NCBI RefSeq assembly: GCF_019468565.1 | Contig: NZ_CP080521.1 | Coordinates: 6,634,001 to 6,698,000 of the forward strand | Length of the DNA stretch: 64,000 bases | Source: Pseudonocardia sp. DSM 110487 | GTDB taxonomy: Bacteria > Actinomycetota > Actinomycetes > Mycobacteriales > Pseudonocardiaceae | Reading direction: 5' to 3' | Shown: piece by piece, positions 16,876 to 25,159 of the stretch | How positions within the stretch are numbered: the first letter of the stretch is position 1 | How the letters are laid out: the number at the start of each line of letters is the position of its first letter | Notes under the pieces: model-generated | What the model was told of the DNA's origin: nothing | Seen by the model: the letters and a program-made list of their open reading frames with translations, nothing else | Databases searched by the model: none | Translations under genes and position numbers: made by a program

Positions 16876-18392
16876 CCGGGCGAGCCTGCCAGACCGGTGG
16901 TCACCACCGGGAGGTCCGCGGGCGCACCGTGATTGATGACATGTTCAAGTGCGCGGATGTCGATGTGCGTCTCGACGAGGTCCGCCAGCACGTCGAGCTG
17001 GGCGGTGCGCTGCGCCGCGAACGACGTGTCCGGCGCCGGGACGAAGCCGGTCCGCCCGGCCTGGTCGGCGATCCGGCGCAGCAGGGCGCGGCGGAACCCG
17101 TCATTCTCCAGCAGCCCGTGCCAGTGCGTCCCGAGGACGGCGCCCGCGTCGGATCCCTCGCCGTCGAGCAGGGGCGGGTCACCGCTGTACACCACCCGGC
17201 CGTGGTGGATCTCGTAGCCGCGCACCGGCTCGCCCCACGCCGTCGACTCGGGGTTGCCCAGGTGCTTGTCGACCTCGAACTCCACCTCGAGGTCCAGCAG
17301 GCCGAGCCCGTCGGCGTCCCCACCCTCGACGCCGTGCGGATCGAGGATCCGCTTCCCGAGCATCTGGTATCCCCCACAGATGCCCAGCACCGGCCCTCCG
17401 GCGGCCGAGTGCGCGACCACGGCGTCGGCGAGCCCCGTCCGCCTCAGCCAGGCGAGGTCGGTGACCGTGGCCTTGGAGCCCGGCAGCACCACGAGGTCGA
17501 CGTCGGCGAGCCGGGACGGCTCCGTCACGTACCGGACGGCGACGCCGGGCTCGGCGGCGAGCGCCTCCGCGTCGGTGGCGTTGGAGATCCGCGGCAGCCG
17601 CACGACGCCCACTCGCAGCCACTGCGACCCGTGCGGCGGCGCCGGCCTGCCGAGCACGCCGTCGGCCACCGCGGACAGCGAGTCCTCAGCGTCCAGCCAC
17701 AGCCGCTCCTCCCACGGCAGCACGCCGAGCGTGGGGCGGCCGGTGAGCGCGGCGAGCTGGTCGAGGCCCGGCGCGAGCAGCGTCGGGTCGCCGCGGAACT
17801 TGTTCACGACGAACCCGGCGATGCGGGCCTGGTCGGCGGGGTCGAGCACGGCGAGCGTGCCGAAGAGGTGGGCGAGCACGCCGCCGCGGTCGATGTCGCC
17901 GACGATCACGACCGGCAGGTCGGCGGCCTGCGCGAGGCCCATGTTCGCGATGTCGTTCCCCCGCAGGTTGATCTCCGCGGGAGAGCCCGCGCCCTCGCAG
18001 ATCACCACGTCGAAGCGGGCGCGCAGGTCGGCGAGGCTCGCCGTGACCACATCGAGCAGCGCGGCTTTGCGGCGCTGGTAGGACCGGGCGCTGACCGTGC
18101 CGTCCACCCTGCCGCGCACCACCACCTGGGAGCTGCGGTCGCTGCCCGGCTTGAGCAGCACGGGGTTGAACGCGACGCTCGGCGCGAGGCCGCACGCGAG
18201 CGCCTGCACCGCCTGCGCGCGGCCGATCTCGCCGCCGTCGAGCGTGACGACGGAGTTGTTCGACATGTTCTGCGCCTTGAACGGCGCCACCGCGACGCCC
18301 CGGCGGGCGAGCAGCCGGCAGATCCCGGTGACAAGGGCGCTCTTGCCGGCGTCCGAGGTGGTACCCGCCACCAGCAGAGCTCCGACCATCAC
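16872..18392 (-). CDS. cobQ: Cobyric acid synthase
   Basis: 506 residues if the GTG at 18392 is used; ATG follows at 18389. The N-terminal dethiobiotin-synthetase-like ATPase has GTTSDAGKSALVTG at residues 10-23 and APFKAQNMSNNS at 36-47. The GATase1 domain has the nucleophile Cys at about 339 in LGICGGYQMLG and the EIHHGR/THWHG histidines. It amidates the b, d, e and g side chains of adenosylcobyric acid a,c-diamide. No ribosome site is visible; an ATACT -10-like box just upstream suggests a leaderless or near-leaderless transcript. It leads the cobQ-ChlID-cobO set and is divergent from the SURF1-like gene. Confidence 0.95.
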   Translation of the reverse strand: MMVGALLVAGTTSDAGKSALVTGICRLLARRGVAVAPFKAQNMSNNSVVTLDGGEIGRAQAVQALACGLAPSVAFNPVLLKPGSDRSSQVVVRGRVDGTVSARSYQRRKAALLDVVTASLADLRARFDVVICEGAGSPAEINLRGNDIANMGLAQAADLPVVIVGDIDRGGVLAHLFGTLAVLDPADQARIAGFVVNKFRGDPTLLAPGLDQLAALTGRPTLGVLPWEERLWLDAEDSLSAVADGVLGRPAPPHGSQWLRVGVVRLPRISNATDAEALAAEPGVAVRYVTEPSRLADVDLVVLPGSKATVTDLAWLRRTGLADAVVAHSAAGGPVLGICGGYQMLGKRILDPHGVEGGDADGLGLLDLEVEFEVDKHLGNPESTAWGEPVRGYEIHHGRVVYSGDPPLLDGEGSDAGAVLGTHWHGLLENDGFRRALLRRIADQAGRTGFVPAPDTSFAAQRTAQLDVLADLVETHIDIRALEHVINHGAPADLPVVTTGLAGSPG

Positions 18393-18409
18393 GCCAGTAT
18401 GGTCGGGGC
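18393..18409. promoter_or_regulatory. Shared divergent -10 region for cobQ and SURF1-like gene
   Basis: The 17-base gap holds AGTATGGT. On the plus strand TATGGT (18398-18403) lies 6 bases before the GTG at 18410. On the minus strand CATACT overlaps the same bases and lies 4-7 bases before the cobQ GTG/ATG. Both genes therefore appear to start transcription at or next to the start codon from the same few bases. Confidence 0.5.
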
Positions 18410-19216
18410 GTGAGGTTCCTCCTGCGGCCCGGGTGGATCGCGCTCATCGTGGCGGTCATCGGGTTCGCGGCCGCCGCGTTCACGTTGCTCGCGCCATGGC
18501 AGTTCGGCCGCGAGGCGCAGCGCGACGCCCAGCAGCGCGCGATCGACGCCGCGTCCGTCACCGCTCCCGTGCCGCTCGCGGACCTGGTGCCCCCCGGCGA
18601 CTCGGTGACGTCCGATGACGAGTGGCGGCAGGTCACGGTCACCGGCACGTTCGAGCCGGACGGCGAGGGGCTCGTGCGGCTGCGGGTGGTGGACGGCCAG
18701 CCCGCCGTCGAGGTGCTCACCCCGTTCCGCACGGACGACGGGCGCCTCGTCGTCGTGAACCGCGGTTCGGTCACCGCGGCGTCCGGCGCCACCGTCCCGG
18801 ACTACCCGGCGCCGCCCGCAGGCCCCGTCACGCTCACCGCGCGGCTGCGGCTCGACGAGACCGACCCGCAGGGCCGCGCCGCGATCGAGACCGACGGGCA
18901 CCGCCAGCTCTACGCGGCCGACTCCCGGACCCTCGCCACCGCGACCGGCCTGCGTCTCGAACCCGGATTCCTGCAGCTCGCCGACGGGCAGCCGGGCGTG
19001 CTGCGCCCGCTCGACGTGGCCCCGACCGCGGGCGGCGGCGCCCCGTTCACGAACTTCTCCTACGCCCTGCAGTGGCTCACGTTCGGCGTGATCGCGCTGG
19101 TCGCCCTCGGCTACTTCGTCCGGCTGGAGCTGCTGCAGCGACGCGGCACCGACCGACGCACGGAGCGGGCGGCGCTGCGCCGCGCCCTCGCGGGCGAGGA
19201 CGAAGGGAATCGATGA
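18410..19216 (+). CDS. SURF1-family cytochrome oxidase biogenesis protein
   Basis: 268 residues. A first membrane segment spans about residues 8-30 (WIALIVAVIGFAAAAFTLLA) followed by the conserved PWQFGREAQR. The periplasmic domain includes VTVTGTF, VLTPFRTDDGRLVVVNRG and PPAGPVTLTARLR. A second membrane segment lies near 225-245 (QWLTFGVIALVALGYFV). This two-helix layout is that of SURF1/Shy1, which helps heme a insertion into cytochrome c oxidase; actinobacterial forms are called SURF1-like. Leaderless GTG start with TATGGT 6 bases upstream. The TenA-like gene overlaps its end as ATGA, so they are cotranslated. Confidence 0.88.
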   Translation: MRFLLRPGWIALIVAVIGFAAAAFTLLAPWQFGREAQRDAQQRAIDAASVTAPVPLADLVPPGDSVTSDDEWRQVTVTGTFEPDGEGLVRLRVVDGQPAVEVLTPFRTDDGRLVVVNRGSVTAASGATVPDYPAPPAGPVTLTARLRLDETDPQGRAAIETDGHRQLYAADSRTLATATGLRLEPGFLQLADGQPGVLRPLDVAPTAGGGAPFTNFSYALQWLTFGVIALVALGYFVRLELLQRRGTDRRTERAALRRALAGEDEGNR

Positions 19217-19878
19217 TGTCCTCCGTGATGTCCGCGGCCCGTGAGCTGCTGGATTCCGTGCGGGCCGAGCTGGCGCCACGGGACGCGGAGAACCGGCTGA
19301 CGCCGCTCATCGCCGACGGCGCCGCGCCGCGGTCGGTGTTCGCGGCCATCGCCGCCGAGGAGCTGCACATCGTGCCCAGCGACTGGCGCAGCCTGCACAC
19401 CCTCGCCGCCCGTTGCGACACCGCGGCCGCCCGCAGCTACTTCAGCGGTCTCGCGAGCGGTGAGGAGGCAGCGCTGGCCAAGCTCGCGCCGCTGGCCGCG
19501 GCCGCCGGCCTCGACGACGACGCCGCCAACGCCTACGAGCCGCGTGCCGGATGCCAGGCCTATCCCGCCTACTTCGCGTGGCTCGCGCTGAACGCACGCC
19601 CCGCCGAGGTGGCCGTCGCGCTCACCGCCAACTTCGGCGCGTGGGGAACGTACTGCGCCGCGATCGCGCGCGGGATGCGCGAGCACTACGGGTTCGACGA
19701 CGACGCGTGCGGCTTCTTCGACTTCTTCGCGACCCCGCTGCCGGACGACCAGGCGGTGGCCGTGGTGCAGGCGGGCTTCGACGCCGGCACCCTCGACCGG
19801 GACGCCGCCCGCCGGTACGCCCGGCTGTTCCAGAGCTACGAGCTGATGTTCTGGAACACTCTCGCCGAGCCGGCCTGA
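19213..19878 (+). CDS. TenA/heme-oxygenase-like helical protein
   Basis: 221 residues, ATG overlapping the SURF1 stop as ATGA (a second ATG follows directly). It is all-helical with no signal peptide. IPSDWRSLHTL-type and ARSYFSGLASGEEAALAKL segments, then NAYEPRAGCQAYPAYFAWLA, ALTANFGAWGTYCAAIARGM, and HYGFDDDACGFFDFFATP resemble the TENA/THI-4 family of heme-oxygenase fold. Family members hydrolyse aminopyrimidines for thiamine salvage or have unknown roles. The usual active-site Cys pair cannot be confirmed. Coupling to a SURF1 gene hints at a heme- or oxidase-related job, which is inference. Confidence 0.65.
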   Translation: MMSSVMSAARELLDSVRAELAPRDAENRLTPLIADGAAPRSVFAAIAAEELHIVPSDWRSLHTLAARCDTAAARSYFSGLASGEEAALAKLAPLAAAAGLDDDAANAYEPRAGCQAYPAYFAWLALNARPAEVAVALTANFGAWGTYCAAIARGMREHYGFDDDACGFFDFFATPLPDDQAVAVVQAGFDAGTLDRDAARRYARLFQSYELMFWNTLAEPA

Positions 19879-19997
19879 GCACCCGCGCGGCGCCGATGAG
19901 CCGCACGCGCGATGCGGCAGGCCTGCCTTCCCCTTCCCTTGTCCTTCCCTGATGCCGCCCTGACGTTCCTCGAACATTCGGCGGTCATCGTGGACTC

Positions 19998-21344
19998 ATG
20001 CGCATCGCGCCGTTCCGACCACAGGTGGCGGGCGACCCCACAGTCTCGGAGAGCGAGATCGTGCGGCGCCTGCTCCAGCGGGTCTGCCTGGGCCCGCGCC
20101 GCGACGAGCTGGACGCGGCGCGGGCGGCCGGGTTCGACGCGACGCTGGCGAGGCTGCTGTCCGCGCCGGGGCGCGATCCCGGGGTGGACTCGACGCCGCC
20201 ACCGGCCTTCCCACCGCCCGAACCGCCGGCACGGAAGAACAACCCTGATGCCCGCAAGGATCAGCGGCGGGAGGGGATCGCGCAGTCGCGGCGGCTCGGG
20301 GTGTGGTGGCTGGACCGGATGGCGGCCGTGGACGAGCCGTTCCCGGAGCGGATGGCCTGGTTCTGGCACGGGCACTTCGCCACCAGCGCGCAGAAGGTGC
20401 GCCACCCGCAGCTGATGTTCGCGCAGAACGAGACGCTGCGCCGGCTCGGCCGCGGCGACTTCCGCGCGCTCGCCCAGGCGATGGTCGTCGACCCGGCGAT
20501 GCTGGTCTGGCTGGACGGCGGCGGGAACCGGGTGGGCAAGCCGAACGAGAACCTGGCCCGCGAGTTCATGGAGCTGTTCACCCTCGGCGTCGGCAACTAC
20601 ACCGAGGACGACGTACGGGAGGCGGCCCGCGCGCTGACCGGATGGCGGGTCGACGTCCGCAGCGGCGCCGCGCGGCTCGACCTCGACGACCACGACGCCG
20701 GACCGAAGTCGGTGCTGGGCACCACGGCCGACTACGACGCGCCCGGGCTGGCCGACCTGCTGGTCACCCGGCCCGCCTCGCCCCGTTTCCTGGCCGGGCG
20801 GGTCTGGCGCCGGTTCGTCTCCGATGCGCCCCCGGACCCCGCCACCCTGGAGGCACTGGTGGCGGCGTACGGCCCGAACCACGACATCGCGGCCATGGTG
20901 CGCACCGCGGTGACGTCGCAGGCGTTCCGGTCCGCGTCGTCGGTGCTGGTCCGCCAGCCGGTGGAATGGCTGGTCGGGGCGCTGCGCGCGCTGCGCCTGC
21001 CGGCATCCCGGGTGAAGCCCGCGGCGCTCACCGGCGGGCTGCGCGACCTCGGCCAGACCCCCTTCTTCCCACCGGACGTCGGCGGCTGGCCGGCCGGCAC
21101 GCCCTGGCTGTCCACGGCCGCGGCGCTGGCCCGGGTTCGCATGGCGCGGGCGTTGACCGCTGTCGCGGACCTGTCCCCGGTGGCCGACGTGCCGGCGCCC
21201 GGGCGGGTCGAGGCCACCGCCGCACTGCTCGGGCTGCCCGGTTTCACCGCGCGCACCGCGGCCGCGCTGGCACCGCTCGCCGGGCGCCCGCCGGACCTGG
21301 TCGCGGCCGCCCTCGCGTCCCCCGAGAACACGATCAGCGCCTGA
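19998..21344 (+). CDS. DUF1800 family protein
   Basis: 448 residues. Family landmarks are present: WFWHGHFATSAQKVRHPQLM near residues 120-139, PNENLAREFMELFTLGVGNY near 183-202 followed by TEDDVREAARALTGW, and FFPPDVGGWPAGTPWLST near 355. No clear Sec or Tat signal is visible. The molecular function of DUF1800 is unknown; the genes are nearly always paired with a DUF1501 gene, as here 12 bases downstream. The start follows CATCGT by 6 bases, possibly leaderless. A pyrimidine-rich stretch (19923-19948) precedes it without another gene. Confidence 0.9.
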   Translation: MRIAPFRPQVAGDPTVSESEIVRRLLQRVCLGPRRDELDAARAAGFDATLARLLSAPGRDPGVDSTPPPAFPPPEPPARKNNPDARKDQRREGIAQSRRLGVWWLDRMAAVDEPFPERMAWFWHGHFATSAQKVRHPQLMFAQNETLRRLGRGDFRALAQAMVVDPAMLVWLDGGGNRVGKPNENLAREFMELFTLGVGNYTEDDVREAARALTGWRVDVRSGAARLDLDDHDAGPKSVLGTTADYDAPGLADLLVTRPASPRFLAGRVWRRFVSDAPPDPATLEALVAAYGPNHDIAAMVRTAVTSQAFRSASSVLVRQPVEWLVGALRALRLPASRVKPAALTGGLRDLGQTPFFPPDVGGWPAGTPWLSTAAALARVRMARALTAVADLSPVADVPAPGRVEATAALLGLPGFTARTAAALAPLAGRPPDLVAAALASPENTISA

Positions 21345-21356
21345 GCCGGAGGACCC

Positions 21357-22565
21357 GTGAACACCCTGACCCGACGCAGGTTCCTGGCCTACAGCACCAT
21401 GGCGACGGCCGCCGCCGCGGCAACCACCGCCGGCTGGATGGAGCTGGCCGACCGCACCCGGACCGATCCGCTCCCGCCGGGCGCCCCGGTGCTCGTCCTG
21501 GTCACGCTGTACGGGGGCAACGACGGCCTCAACACGGTGGTGCCCGCGGCCGACCCGGCCTACCACTCGGCCCGCCCCGACCTCGCCTACGACGAGGGAG
21601 AGGTACTCGACCTCGGTGAGGGGCTGGGCCTCAACCCCGGCCTGGCCGCGCTCAAGCAGCAGTGGGACCGCGGCACGCTCGCGATCGTGCGCGGAGTGAG
21701 CTACCCGAAGCCCGACCGCAGCCATTTCCGCTCCATGGACATCTGGCAGACCGCGGATCCGGTGCACCCCACGTCGACCGGGTGGATCGGGCGCTGGCTG
21801 GACGCGAGCGGCAACGACCCGCTCACCGCGATCTCCCTGGAGCCGGTGCTGCCGCCGTTGCTCGCGGGGGAAACCACCACCGGTGCCGCGCTGCCGCTGC
21901 GCGGCCTGGTGCTGCCGGGCGGCGCGCTCGGCACGGCGTTCGCGGCGATGGGGTCGGGCGCGCCTGGGGAGTCCGCGCCGCAGGCCACCGCCGCGCGGTC
22001 CATCGCCGACCTGCACCGGACGGTGGACACGTTCGGCCCCGCCGTCGACGACGACGGCGGGGCCGGCGGCAGGACCGGCAGCGGGGCGCTCGCCGCGCAG
22101 CTCGACGTGGTGGCCCGCTGCATCGAGGCGGGTGCGCCGAGCCGGGTGTACTCGGTCAGCCTCGGCGGCTTCGACACGCACGCCGACGAGCGCGGCACCC
22201 AGCAGGAACTGCTGTCCGAGGTCGACGCGGCGGTGTCCGGATTCCTGACCCGGATGACCAGCTCGGACCGCGGGCGGCAGGTGGTGCTGATGGCCTACTC
22301 CGAATTCGGGCGGCGGGTGGCCGCGAACGCCAACCAGGGAACCGACCACGGCACCGCGGGCCCGGTACTGATCGCCGGCAGCGGCGTACGCGGCGGGTTC
22401 ATCGGCGAGCAGCCCAGCCTGACCGACCTCGACGACGGCGACCTGAAGGCGACGACCGACTTCCGCGACGTCTACGCCACCCTGCTCACCCGCGTGCTCG
22501 GCGCCGACCCGGAGCCGGTGCTCGGGAAGGGACGCACCGAGCTGCCGCTGTTCACTTCCGCCTGA
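21357..22565 (+). CDS. DUF1501 family Tat-exported protein
   Basis: 402 residues from GTG with GGAGGACCC upstream. The N-terminus TLTRRRFLAYSTMATAAAAA carries a twin-arginine signal, so the protein is exported folded. LVTLYGGNDGLNTVVP, YPKPDRSHFRSMDIWQTA and SLGGFDTHADERGTQQEL followed by MAYSEFGRRVAANANQGTDH place it in DUF1501, a sulfatase/alkaline-phosphatase-like fold with metal-binding Asp/His residues. The pairing with DUF1800 is conserved in many phyla, but the substrate is unknown. It is the last gene of the pair and is followed by a 480-base gap. Confidence 0.9.
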   Translation: MNTLTRRRFLAYSTMATAAAAATTAGWMELADRTRTDPLPPGAPVLVLVTLYGGNDGLNTVVPAADPAYHSARPDLAYDEGEVLDLGEGLGLNPGLAALKQQWDRGTLAIVRGVSYPKPDRSHFRSMDIWQTADPVHPTSTGWIGRWLDASGNDPLTAISLEPVLPPLLAGETTTGAALPLRGLVLPGGALGTAFAAMGSGAPGESAPQATAARSIADLHRTVDTFGPAVDDDGGAGGRTGSGALAAQLDVVARCIEAGAPSRVYSVSLGGFDTHADERGTQQELLSEVDAAVSGFLTRMTSSDRGRQVVLMAYSEFGRRVAANANQGTDHGTAGPVLIAGSGVRGGFIGEQPSLTDLDDGDLKATTDFRDVYATLLTRVLGADPEPVLGKGRTELPLFTSA

Positions 22566-23044
22566 CCGGGGCCGCCACCCACAACCGCCGAGATGGCAGC
22601 CTGTGCTGTTCGATCTTCGCCACACAGCACCCCGCGCCATCTCGGCCGCGCCCCGCGCCCCGTTTCATGGTCATGTCGACACGCAGGTCCGGGAGGCCAA
22701 ACGAGCATCTCGCAACGCGCCCACCCGATCGGTACTTCTCCGACCCGGCCCCTCTCACACCGCAGCGCACGCCGCCCCCACTCGCGTTCCGGTGGCGGAT
22801 GCCCCCGAGTGCTCGGCCGGACCTCGATCGTGCATCTCCGACCGGCCAACGCGACGGCGCTCGAAGATCGCGCCAACCCCGCCAACTCGCGCTCAGATGG
22901 CGGCTCGCGCCGCTCACCGAAACCGCCCTCAATGCCATCTCGGCCTCGACTGCCCGGGCATGATCGGCGTATGCGGTTCTCCAGCCGCTCCCGTGCGGTT
23001 CTGCGACCACTCTCGTCGATCACACCCGCCTGCGACGATCACCG
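22566..23044. other. 479-base gap with a repeated GCCATCTCGGC motif
   Basis: No convincing gene is seen. GCCGAGATGGC (22587-22597) and GCCATCTCGGC (22636-22646) are perfect inverted copies enclosing an inner TGTGCTGT/ACAGCA pair, a likely hairpin downstream of the DUF1501 gene. A third copy GCCATCTCGGC lies at 22934-22944. The right part lies behind the histidine-kinase gene, which ends convergently at 23045. Confidence 0.6.
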
Positions 23045-24403
23045 TCACGCCGGTCCCCGAAGCGTCACGGTGAACGCGACCCCGCCCTCGGGTGCCGGGC
23101 CCGCCGAGATCGTCCCGCCCATCCGGGTCACCAGCCCGTGCGCGAGAGCCAGCCCGACCCCACCGGTGCCGGTCGGGCGGCGTCCCCGGTAGCGGTCGTG
23201 CAGCGCGCCCCGCTCGAACACGACCGCGTAGTCCTCGTCGGACAGTCCCGGCCCGGAGTCGCGCACCTGGAGGGACCCCTCGTCCAGCGCGGCGAGCACC
23301 AGCACGGAACCGGCCGGGGTGACCCGCAGCGCATTCTCCGCCAGCCCGTCGAGCACCTGGCGCAGCCGGCGCGGGTCGGCCCGCACCGGCGCCGGACGCC
23401 CCGGCGCCTCCACCCGCAGCTCGACGCCGGCGGCCCGGGCGCGCAGGTCCCACACCTGCCCGGCCTCGGTCACCAGCGCGGTGAGATCCACATCGGTCAG
23501 ATCCACGGCGAAGTCGTCGGCCTCCAGGCGGGCCAGTTCCATCAGGTCGGTGACCAGACGCTCCAGCCGGTCCGCCTCGCGCACGATCGTCGCCCCCGCC
23601 GATGCCACCTCGGCCCCCGTGACGATCTCGTCGGCGAGCGACTCCCCGAATCCGCGGACAGCGGTCAACGGAGTGCGCAGCTCGTGCGACACCGACAGCA
23701 GGAACCGGCGCTGCCGATCCTCGCTGTGGGCCAGCGCGTCCGCCAGCTCGTTCACCGCCCCGGCCACCTCGGCGACCTCGGCCGGCCCACGGACCGGCAC
23801 CCGGACGTCCCGCTCGCGTCTGCGCAGCCGGTGCGCGGCGGCCGCGACCGCGCGGAGCGGTCGCCCGGACACCCGCCCGACCACGGCGCCGACCAGCACC
23901 GCGACCACGACCCCGATCAGCACGGCCAACCCGATGTTGCGCCGCAGCGCCCCGACCGGTCCGGAGTCGACGGAGCGCACCAGGGCGAACGCGCCGGACG
24001 GGCTCGGCCGCGCCTCCACCAGGTAGACCGTCCCAGCGACGTCGGCGGAGCCGGACACCGGCGTCCCGGCCTGCGCGCGATCCGCCCTGGCGCGGGTCAG
24101 GGCGGTGCGGACCGGCCCGTTCCCTGCTCGCGGCGTGTCGAGCCGCACGACGGCCACGTCCTGCGCTCGCAGCACATCGACCACCCGGCCGAGGTTCGCC
24201 ACCCCGCGCGGCCGCGGCGGTCCCTCGGCGAGCTGGGCGGCGACCACGTCGGCCTGGTCGGCCAGCACCTGGCGGGTCACCTGGCGCGCGGTCATCGTGA
24301 CCAGCTGCAGCGACACGATCGCGGCGACCCCGACCGCGGCGAGGGCGACGACCAGGCACGCAGCCGTGACCCGCCAGGCCAGCGACGTCGGCCGTCCGAT
24401 CAT
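23045..24403 (-). CDS. Sensor histidine kinase (OmpR-system partner)
   Basis: 452 residues from the ATG that overlaps the regulator stop as ATGA. Two membrane helices (about 10-37 and 155-178) flank a 115-residue extracytoplasmic sensor. A HAMP linker follows (RPLRAVAAAAHRLRRRERDV). The HisKA H-box is SVSHELRTPLTAVRGFGESL with His240, and the ATPase domain has NALRVTPAG (N-box), VRDSGPGLSDED (G1) and GTGGVGLALAHGLV (G2). It autophosphorylates and passes phosphate to the coupled response regulator. The signal is unknown. It is convergent toward the DUF1501 gene across a noncoding gap. Confidence 0.93.
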   Translation of the reverse strand: MIGRPTSLAWRVTAACLVVALAAVGVAAIVSLQLVTMTARQVTRQVLADQADVVAAQLAEGPPRPRGVANLGRVVDVLRAQDVAVVRLDTPRAGNGPVRTALTRARADRAQAGTPVSGSADVAGTVYLVEARPSPSGAFALVRSVDSGPVGALRRNIGLAVLIGVVVAVLVGAVVGRVSGRPLRAVAAAAHRLRRRERDVRVPVRGPAEVAEVAGAVNELADALAHSEDRQRRFLLSVSHELRTPLTAVRGFGESLADEIVTGAEVASAGATIVREADRLERLVTDLMELARLEADDFAVDLTDVDLTALVTEAGQVWDLRARAAGVELRVEAPGRPAPVRADPRRLRQVLDGLAENALRVTPAGSVLVLAALDEGSLQVRDSGPGLSDEDYAVVFERGALHDRYRGRRPTGTGGVGLALAHGLVTRMGGTISAGPAPEGGVAFTVTLRGPA

Positions 24404-25110
24404 CGCCCGTTCCCGGCCTCGTCCGCCGCGTACCCGACGCCGCGCACGGTGCGGATCGGGCTCGGCCGGCCGAGCTTGACCCGCAGCTGGGCGACGTGCA
24501 CGTCCACCGTGCGCATCCCGGCCCCGGCCGCGTAGCCCCAGACCGCGGACAGCAGCTGCTCGCGGGAGAACACCCGGCCCGGCGTGCGCATCAGGTGGGC
24601 CAACAGGTCGAACTCGGTCGCGGTGAGCGACACCTCTTCGTCGCCCGAGTGCACCCGCCGCCGGTCGACGTCCAGCCGGACCCCGCCGACGACGAGCACG
24701 TCCTCGTCGGCGGCCATGGTCCGGCGCAGCACCGCGCGGACCCTGGCCGCCAGCTCCCGCGGGCTGAACGGCTTGGTCACGTAGTCGTCGGCGCCGATCT
24801 CCAGGCCGAGGATGCGGTCGACCTCGTCGTCGCGGGCGGTCACGAATAGCACCGGTGTCCGGTCCTGTGCCGCGCGGAGCCGTCGGCACACCTCGATCCC
24901 GTCCAGCCCGGGCAGCCCGACGTCGAGCACGATCGCCACCGGCCGGTGCCGGCGCACCGCGGCCAATGCGGCCTCGCCGTCCGACTCGGCCAGCACGCCG
25001 AAGCCGTCCCGGCGCAGGTAGAGCGCCACCAGCTCGACGATCGCGCGGTCGTCCTCGACCACGAGGACCAGTCCCCGCTCCCCCGCCGACGTCATGTGCC
25101 GATCGTGCAT
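24400..25110 (-). CDS. OmpR-family response regulator
   Basis: 236 residues. The receiver has acidic VVEDDRA near residue 17-23, phospho-acceptor Asp63 in IVLDVGLPGLDG, the switch FVTARD and the Lys in YVTKPFSPREL. The winged-helix domain near 135-230 has LTATEFDLLAHLMRTPGRVF, SREQLLSAVWG and VDVHVAQLRVKLG. Two starts are possible: GTG-independent Met1 or the Met in MTSAGERG a few codons later. It is the first gene of a two-component pair and precedes the kinase with an ATGA overlap. A short gap separates it from cobD, which reads the same way. Confidence 0.93.
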   Translation of the reverse strand: MHDRHMTSAGERGLVLVVEDDRAIVELVALYLRRDGFGVLAESDGEAALAAVRRHRPVAIVLDVGLPGLDGIEVCRRLRAAQDRTPVLFVTARDDEVDRILGLEIGADDYVTKPFSPRELAARVRAVLRRTMAADEDVLVVGGVRLDVDRRRVHSGDEEVSLTATEFDLLAHLMRTPGRVFSREQLLSAVWGYAAGAGMRTVDVHVAQLRVKLGRPSPIRTVRGVGYAADEAGNGR

Positions 25111-25159
25111 CGTTGCGCGCGGGGGGCGACGCGCGGGGCGAATGCGTAGACCGAGCCGG

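Noticed and set aside
22552..23010. 152-residue minus-strand frame in the gap after the DUF1501 gene.
   Set aside because: No ribosome site, odd composition (Arg/Gly/Ser shadow pattern) and it crosses the inverted repeat.
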